A stretch of DNA of 64,000 bases from Haemaphysalis longicornis. Taxonomy: Eukaryota > Arthropoda > Arachnida > Ixodida > Ixodidae. Below are positions 58,676 through 64,000 of this stretch, piece by piece (the stretch's first letter is position 1; each line of letters starts with the position of its first letter). A program made the position numbers and the translations under genes. The notes below the pieces were generated by a model. That model ran no database searches. It was given only the letters and a program-made list of their open reading frames with translations, and was not told the origin of the DNA. The stretch spans positions 56,135,745-56,199,744 of the forward strand of contig CM023457.1 in the NCBI GenBank assembly GCA_013339765.2. The letters run 5' to 3'.

Positions 58676-59779
58676 CCATTGTTCTCTATTTTTTACCGAT
58701 TTCTGAAAATATGCAAAAGTAGAATTCTCTATAGAGCTTCTCATAATTTATGCCTGATTTTTTATTTTCGCGCAAAACAGTTGGGCCATAACTTTCATCA
58801 CCCACGAAAACATGCTCATGCTTCATGACAATAGATAAACCAGAGTGATGCCCACGACTCTGCTTTTCCCTGCACCTAAAGGCACCCAAAACTTCGGAAA
58901 GCTTTTTAACCCCCTCTGATTCAGTTTTAAAACCAATTGAACTTTTAACTGGCACTGTAAACCGTAGCAAACTACGAAGCGCACAAAAGGAATAAACAGG
59001 CTACACGAGGCAACCACAAGCTACAGCGCTATCGAGCGGGCGTACCCCAACAGCCACCTTCCCCACAGGCAGGAAGTACACACGACGGCTGTTGACATTC
59101 GTGATTAACTGGTCCATTAATTTGGAATTCAAGCCCACATAACTTCCCATCCTAGCCGAAACACGCAAGGGAAGGAACCAAGCCTCCCGGCCGAGTCTGG
59201 TTCGGCTGCAATCTGGGCTTTGTGATCTTTTTCCCTTGAATGTTCGTTAGCGTTTGGCTTCTCAGCTCATCTGTTGCGCTCATACCTCCACTGCTTGCGT
59301 CGGCTAGAAAGCAACCACTTGCAATCTAATTTAAAGTTTCCCGTGGCGGTGGGACGGAGCAATTATTGGCCGGTCGATGAGAAGGCTACCGGGCGTGCTC
59401 TGCTCGAGACGCGGCCGATTAAAGCGGGGTGTTAAAGCTTGCGGCGCAGAATGTAAACAGAGCACGCACGGTGAGGCGAATTAGAGTAAACCTGAGGCGT
59501 CAGGTTGCTGCGTGGTATCGGCGGATTTACTTAGTTGCCACCGCGTTTGAGGCAACCAACGAAGCGTGTGGGCGCCGCCGCTCAGCGGTCCCGTACGGAC
59601 AAACATGGCTGCTCAGCGGTCCCGTACAAGCGCCACCCGCGGCATCAACCACTCATAACCGCTTGCCGCCGTGATTTTATTTACGCTAACACAATGCCAC
59701 ATGCATGAAATAAGAGAATTTTGTGCGTAAATATTTCACCCCAGACAGCTCCACGCGGTCCTAATAGCGGCGCTAATTG
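58676..59779. other. Anonymous intergenic DNA
   Basis: No gene or repeat recognised. GCTCAGCGGTCCCGTAC is present twice at 59580-59632, 30 bp apart. Confidence 0.5.
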
Positions 59780-60218
59780 AATATCGCTTGTTATACGAAG
59801 CCTATTCCGGCCGGCGGAGATGCCTTGTCCGCTCTCACCGCAACCGGCGCTCCTCCCTTTGCGTTGACGTACGACGTTCCGCCCGGAGACGAGAGGCGCT
59901 GTTTCCGCCAGCGAGAGTCAACACCGGCTTCGCATGGGCTCCCGCTTGATCGACCGATTTCGGTTGTTTTCAACCCGACCCACGTGATTCCCCGTTCTTA
60001 AACGTTTCCTGACGTTACACCGAATACGTAGATACCACCCACGACGAACTCCGAAATTTCAACCACCTGAAATCTCAACTTGAAGGCCCTGAAACGTCCA
60101 CGCCCGGAGCTGGGCCTACTGCTGCCTGGTCCGACCGCCAAGGCCGCAACGCCGAGAAAACCGACCCGCGCCCCCGTCTCGCTACTCTCAACACTCCCTC
60201 TCCTCAGCACGGGCCGCT
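59780..60218 (+). mobile_element. GC-rich 5' region of a LINE
   Basis: C-rich leader directly upstream of the ORF1 start, likely the 5' untranslated region and internal promoter of the LINE. The exact 5' end is not visible. Confidence 0.4.
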
Positions 60219-61515
60219 ATGGCTGACGCAACAACTCCCCAACCTGTCATCAACTCCTCCGCCGACGGCCCCCTGGAATACATGGTCGACGGTGAAGAGA
60301 TCGACCCCTCCGAACTCGCTGACCCCAGCTGGGCTACCGTTCGTCGGAAACAGCACTCTTACGTGGCTGCCGAACAAGCGGCTGCCACCGCAGCAATCTC
60401 CCATCTTCCGGCCTCCGGCTCCCCACCGAAGCGACGCCCTTCCAATCGCCAACCGCAGCGGCATCACTGCCGGAGGCGGACAAGAAAATCATTCTACGAC
60501 CCCAGGCCGGTCGTGCCCTTGCGACTGTGTCAGCAGCCGCACTAGCCGACACGATCCGAAAGCAAGCCGGAACCCCACTGAACGGTGAGGACCAAGTCCG
60601 AATTCGACACACCTCCAACTTTGTGGTTGTCAGCACGCCGTCTGAATCACGTGCATGCTCATATGAGAAGCTCACGCAGCTCACTGTAAACGAAAAACCG
60701 TACCGTCTAACCACCCATGTTGCCGCCCGGGCCAACACAATGACTGGAGTCATTTTCAATATCCCGGCTGAAGATTCTCCGGAGGAAATTCTCGACAGTG
60801 TCTGCCGCTTTCACCCGGACCTTCAAATCCTGGACGCATAGCGCTTGAACACGATGAACAATGCCCAGATTCTTTTCCACAGCACTCGGGTGCCAGTTTG
60901 GATCCTCTATACGGTGCCATCACGTACCGCTGCAAGCCGTTCCGTCGGAAAACGGAGGCATGCACGGTTTGTTGGCGAGCCCGCCACAGGCAGGATGTGT
61001 GCCTCAACACACAAGTTCCCCAGAGGTGCCCTAAGTGCGGCTTCTCAAATGCAGCAGATGGCCACCCGAGCACCCTCAATTTCATCGTGTGCGATGGAGC
61101 TCACTTCACGGGCGCTGCTGAGTACCCGGGCCGATTCAAGCCCCACCTACAGCCCCTTACAATCGCACAAGCGACCAACAGCACTGCGGGCTCTCCAGGT
61201 GAGACCACTTCCAGGACCCCAACCAAAAAGGAAGCTTTCCCACCCCTTCAAACCAGGCTTCCACCATGCAATATCGAGACAAAAGAAGGCATCAGGTCAA
61301 CTCAGGGGAGCTGCCCACGTGCCTCCACTAGTAGCCCACCGTCTCACACTCTACTCCCTTCACAACAATCCTTAACCGACCCTCAATCGGAGCTGCTTAG
61401 GGAGCTTCGAGACGTACGGGCGGAATTGGCTACGTTGCGACAGGAAAAAGCTTCCCTAAAACAATATCAATTCTCCGCAACCAACCCAACCCCGCACCCC
61501 CTAGTGCGCCTATAG
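60219..61515 (+). pseudogene. LINE ORF1 (Gag-like, CCHC) in three frames
   Basis: ATG at 60219 (MADATTPQPVINSSADG). The protein continues from 60545 in another frame (NGEDQVRIRHTSNFVVVST, then TGVIFNIPAEDSPEEIL) and from about 60842 in the third (YRCKPFRRKTEACTVC). The last part carries a CCHC knuckle (C-TV-C-WRAR-H-RQDV-C), a further C-PK-C pair, a Pro/Ser-rich linker and a coiled-coil end (ELLRELRDVRAELATLRQE). This is the RNA-binding ORF1 of I/Jockey-group LINEs. Two frameshifts and one stop (60839-60841) break it. No ORF2 follows. Confidence 0.82.
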
Positions 61516-63639
61516 GTGGTATTCGTTGAAAAGTTTAGCGGTCAATTTCTTCGTTTGGCAACACTGGAAACGGCCACAGACATAGACGATGCGCCACGGA
61601 CACGGCGCGGCTTGGGCCACTGTTCCCGCACGCCGAAGAAAAAAAAAAACACCAGAGGGCGTCATCTGCTCCGTTCCAATCCGATTCTAAACGGCGGCGT
61701 CAACAGAGATGTTCTAAACGGTGGAGTCAACAGAGATGTTATTAATCGCACTCACATTGAACTCGAGGCAATACTTTGTATTCGCTGAGGTGGAGTTTGC
61801 AACGTGAAACACAGTCATGTGTTTCACAGTCGTGCTTAGCATGGACAAGTACCGCCATGCCGCGGAGCCCGACGTAACGAGTGACGGCGCACTCCCGTGG
61901 TTTCATGGAGGAGAAGAGGGGTGCCTGATCTGCGGGCCGTGCCCACAACAATCAATCAAACGTACGTTACCAGGAGAAGGATGGTCAAAACGCGAAGCTT
62001 TCTCCCATGCAACCTGAGTCAAAGTCCAAGTCAAAAGATCCTAATCTGCTTCGACCGTGTCGGAATGGCGGGTCGGATAGTCGTCGGCTTCATATCGCGA
62101 GTTCCCCAGATGACAATACGACCACGGGAAGCGTTTTCTTCTCGGTGCGGTTGATGTGCCTTTGTGGAAACCCATTGCGTAGTTTGACTATACTGTAGTG
62201 TGTTTTCGGAACACCGATTTGACTTTGAAGGCATTGGCTTTCGACCAGGGAAGCTTAGCGCTTCAACCATCTTCTACTTCCCTACGATCATCATCATCGT
62301 CAGAGAAAAGATTCCTTGCTGCAGTGCGTTTTTGGGCAACGTCGCCATCACCAAGGCGTAGAAATCTTCGCTTAATAAATTTGCGTGCACACCTTGCGTG
62401 GCAATGACCAGCGATTAACACACCGGATGGGTTCGTACCTTTAATCAAAATTGTCTGCCACCGCAGCTTCGCTGGTCATCGACCTTCGCGGAGTCGAAGT
62501 GCTCAAAATTTATTTTGCTTGGGTGTCGAGGTAACAGATGACAATTACAGGGGAATACTTCGTACCAGCGCGAACCTACTGGGTGGCATACACTGTTCCC
62601 TATATTTTCGCCATTCTTGGTGCCGTCCGGTAGAGCTTTCATGAGTGTTTAAGAAAAACGCTTTTTTTGCCGGCACCACCATAGCCATTTCTTAAGTTCG
62701 TTTATTCTGCAGAGAAAAAGTGGACTAAGGGTCTACCGCATAGGCGTGGTGTATCAAAAACACGCAAGCTCACTGCCGTGATACTGAGAAAATACCCATT
62801 ACTTTAATTTAAGCAGCTATATTTTTTAAATATCGCTGATAAACCATCCCTAGCCGGGTCTCCCATCGCATTTTTCAACATTGGTGGTCAGTCGTGCGGC
62901 TCCCCCACCCTCCAATACAAAAATTGAGTGGTTGAGGTGGAAGACGAGAGGCAGCATTAAAAGGAAAGCAGAGCCATCCACAGAAGCAGCGCCGGTCACC
63001 TGTGCCGGAGAAAAAGAAAGGCAACAGTACAAGGCGTCCGAAGAGGAATCCCGGAGGAGACACTCGCTGAAAGGCGATCTGTCAAACGGAGCAGGCTCGT
63101 TCTTCTCCTCACTCTCTCCCCACTCCTTCCTCTCTCTGCGTTGTTCCCCATACCCTCAGCATCTCTCTCCAGCTTTTCTTTATCCCTGAAAACAGATGAA
63201 GCTGCCTCCCAAGTCAGACGGTGTAGTGCGACTAGCAATCGCCAGCAGCCGTTCCGGAAGTACATGTTTCTTTTCCCAGACCCGTTGGGATGGCGGGGGC
63301 CGCGCAACTCGGGCTTGGGCTTTCAACTGACTTGACATGTTATGGTACTGCTTTTGATACGCGTGGGGCCCACAAAGGGTCAGCCAAATGGCAGCCGCAT
63401 GTAAACGAAAATAAAATAAATGAAGGCAGCTCACACTAACGTGTAAGACTTAAAGCTAGCGAAGCTGTACGCAACGTTCACGACCATCACGAAGGTTTAT
63501 GTCCTCTATTACATCGGATTTGCTTCTTCGCTGCTGCAACGACCTTTGCTCCATCATTGTTGCCGTAAGTGTGAACTTCCTTCATTTTTTTTTTTGAAGC
63601 GATAATTATTGGACATCACCTTGGAGAGGCGGACGCTAT
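61516..63639. other. Anonymous DNA after the LINE fragment
   Basis: An A-run (61640-61650) ~125 bp after the ORF1 stop may be a poly-A-type end. A 27-bp unit AAACGGNGGNGTCAACAGAG (plus ATGTT and two bases) is repeated twice at 61689-61742. No gene is recognised to 63639. Confidence 0.45.
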
Positions 63640-64000
63640 GACGTGCCTTTGTAATTCCGAGCAAGCGTTGCCACGATTACCGCGAACACTGGACTTTTTT
63701 TTTTGCCAACCTTGGCCAATCTCCCTAAATGGGTATGCGTGGCCTGAAAAACATGACCAGGGGACGCTCGGTGGTTGTCGGGAGTCACGCACACACGCAC
63801 GCACGAGCGCACGAGCGCCCCGCATTCTCGCGGTTTTTTTTAGCAGCCGGGCGGTCACCGAAGTTTTGGCCAACCTCCCTGAGTGGGTGTGCTTGGCTTG
63901 ACAAACGCGCGCAGGGGACTATGGGTAGTTGTGGCGAGGCACGCACACACGAGCGCTAACGATTTTCTCGGTTTTCTTAAACTTTGGGCAGGCGCTGCGA
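63640..64000. repeat. ~154-bp tandem repeat running off the window
   Basis: TGGCCAAYCTCCCTRARTGGG starts at 63713 and again at 63867, 154 bp apart. Each is followed by GGGGAC, a CACGCACACACG run, an ACGAGCGC motif and TTCTCGGTTTT-type sequence, and a third start may follow at about 63980. At least two diverged units are visible. It could be the edge of a satellite array. Confidence 0.7.

Overview
The window looks like repeat-dense, gene-poor intergenic DNA from a metastriate (hard) tick of the Rhipicephalus/Dermacentor/Amblyomma/Hyalomma type. The main evidence is five copies of the tRNA-derived SINE known in ticks as Ruka, recognised from its A and B boxes, the GATCCCCAGGTGGTC body motif and an (AATC)n tail. 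Supporting evidence is a set of 5'-truncated LINEs, LTR elements and very long microsatellites. No complete host protein-coding gene, rRNA or functional tRNA is supported. Almost all recognisable coding sequence is broken retroelement sequence. Many long reading frames are by-products of microsatellites or are open on both strands by chance.

Layout. 1-12.5 kb: mostly anonymous DNA, with an ~825-bp foldback (5756-6580), one copy of a dispersed repeat (6875-7025) and an ATGT microsatellite (8321-8507). 12.5-30 kb: two Ruka SINEs, copy A of an ~0.75-kb repeat family (13866-14617), a block with CCAAT, NRF1-like and CRE motifs that may be a promoter (15690-16022), a CR1-like LINE end (17595-18050), mosaic repeats (19955-20170 and 28390-28700) and large microsatellites. 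30-34 kb: a wrecked Ty3/gypsy element (gag, zinc knuckle, protease) split by copy B of the 0.75-kb repeat and followed by a solo-LTR candidate inside a TA repeat. 35-41.5 kb: reverse-transcriptase fragments in opposite orientations, two more Rukas and a probable transposase tail. 42278-44283: a small BEL/Pao element with both LTRs, a primer-binding site and a 5-bp target duplication. 46-48 kb: tiny LINE/SINE-like insertions with (CT)n tails and a palindrome-bounded element carrying a TATA box and an initiator. 49-61.5 kb: an RTE-like LINE, an endonuclease fragment, the best-preserved Ruka, and several LINEs, including one inserted into another with a 14-bp target duplication. The window ends in a ~154-bp tandem repeat.

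The pieces do not form a pathway. They record layered insertion: SINE tails seeding AATC microsatellites, LINEs jumping into LINEs, and a short repeat splitting an LTR element. I found no convincing new multi-gene system. The most informative items are the foldback, the nested LINE, the compact BEL/Pao element, the inverted pair of 0.75-kb repeats and two promoter-like blocks. All family assignments are from reading motifs by eye, without database searches.
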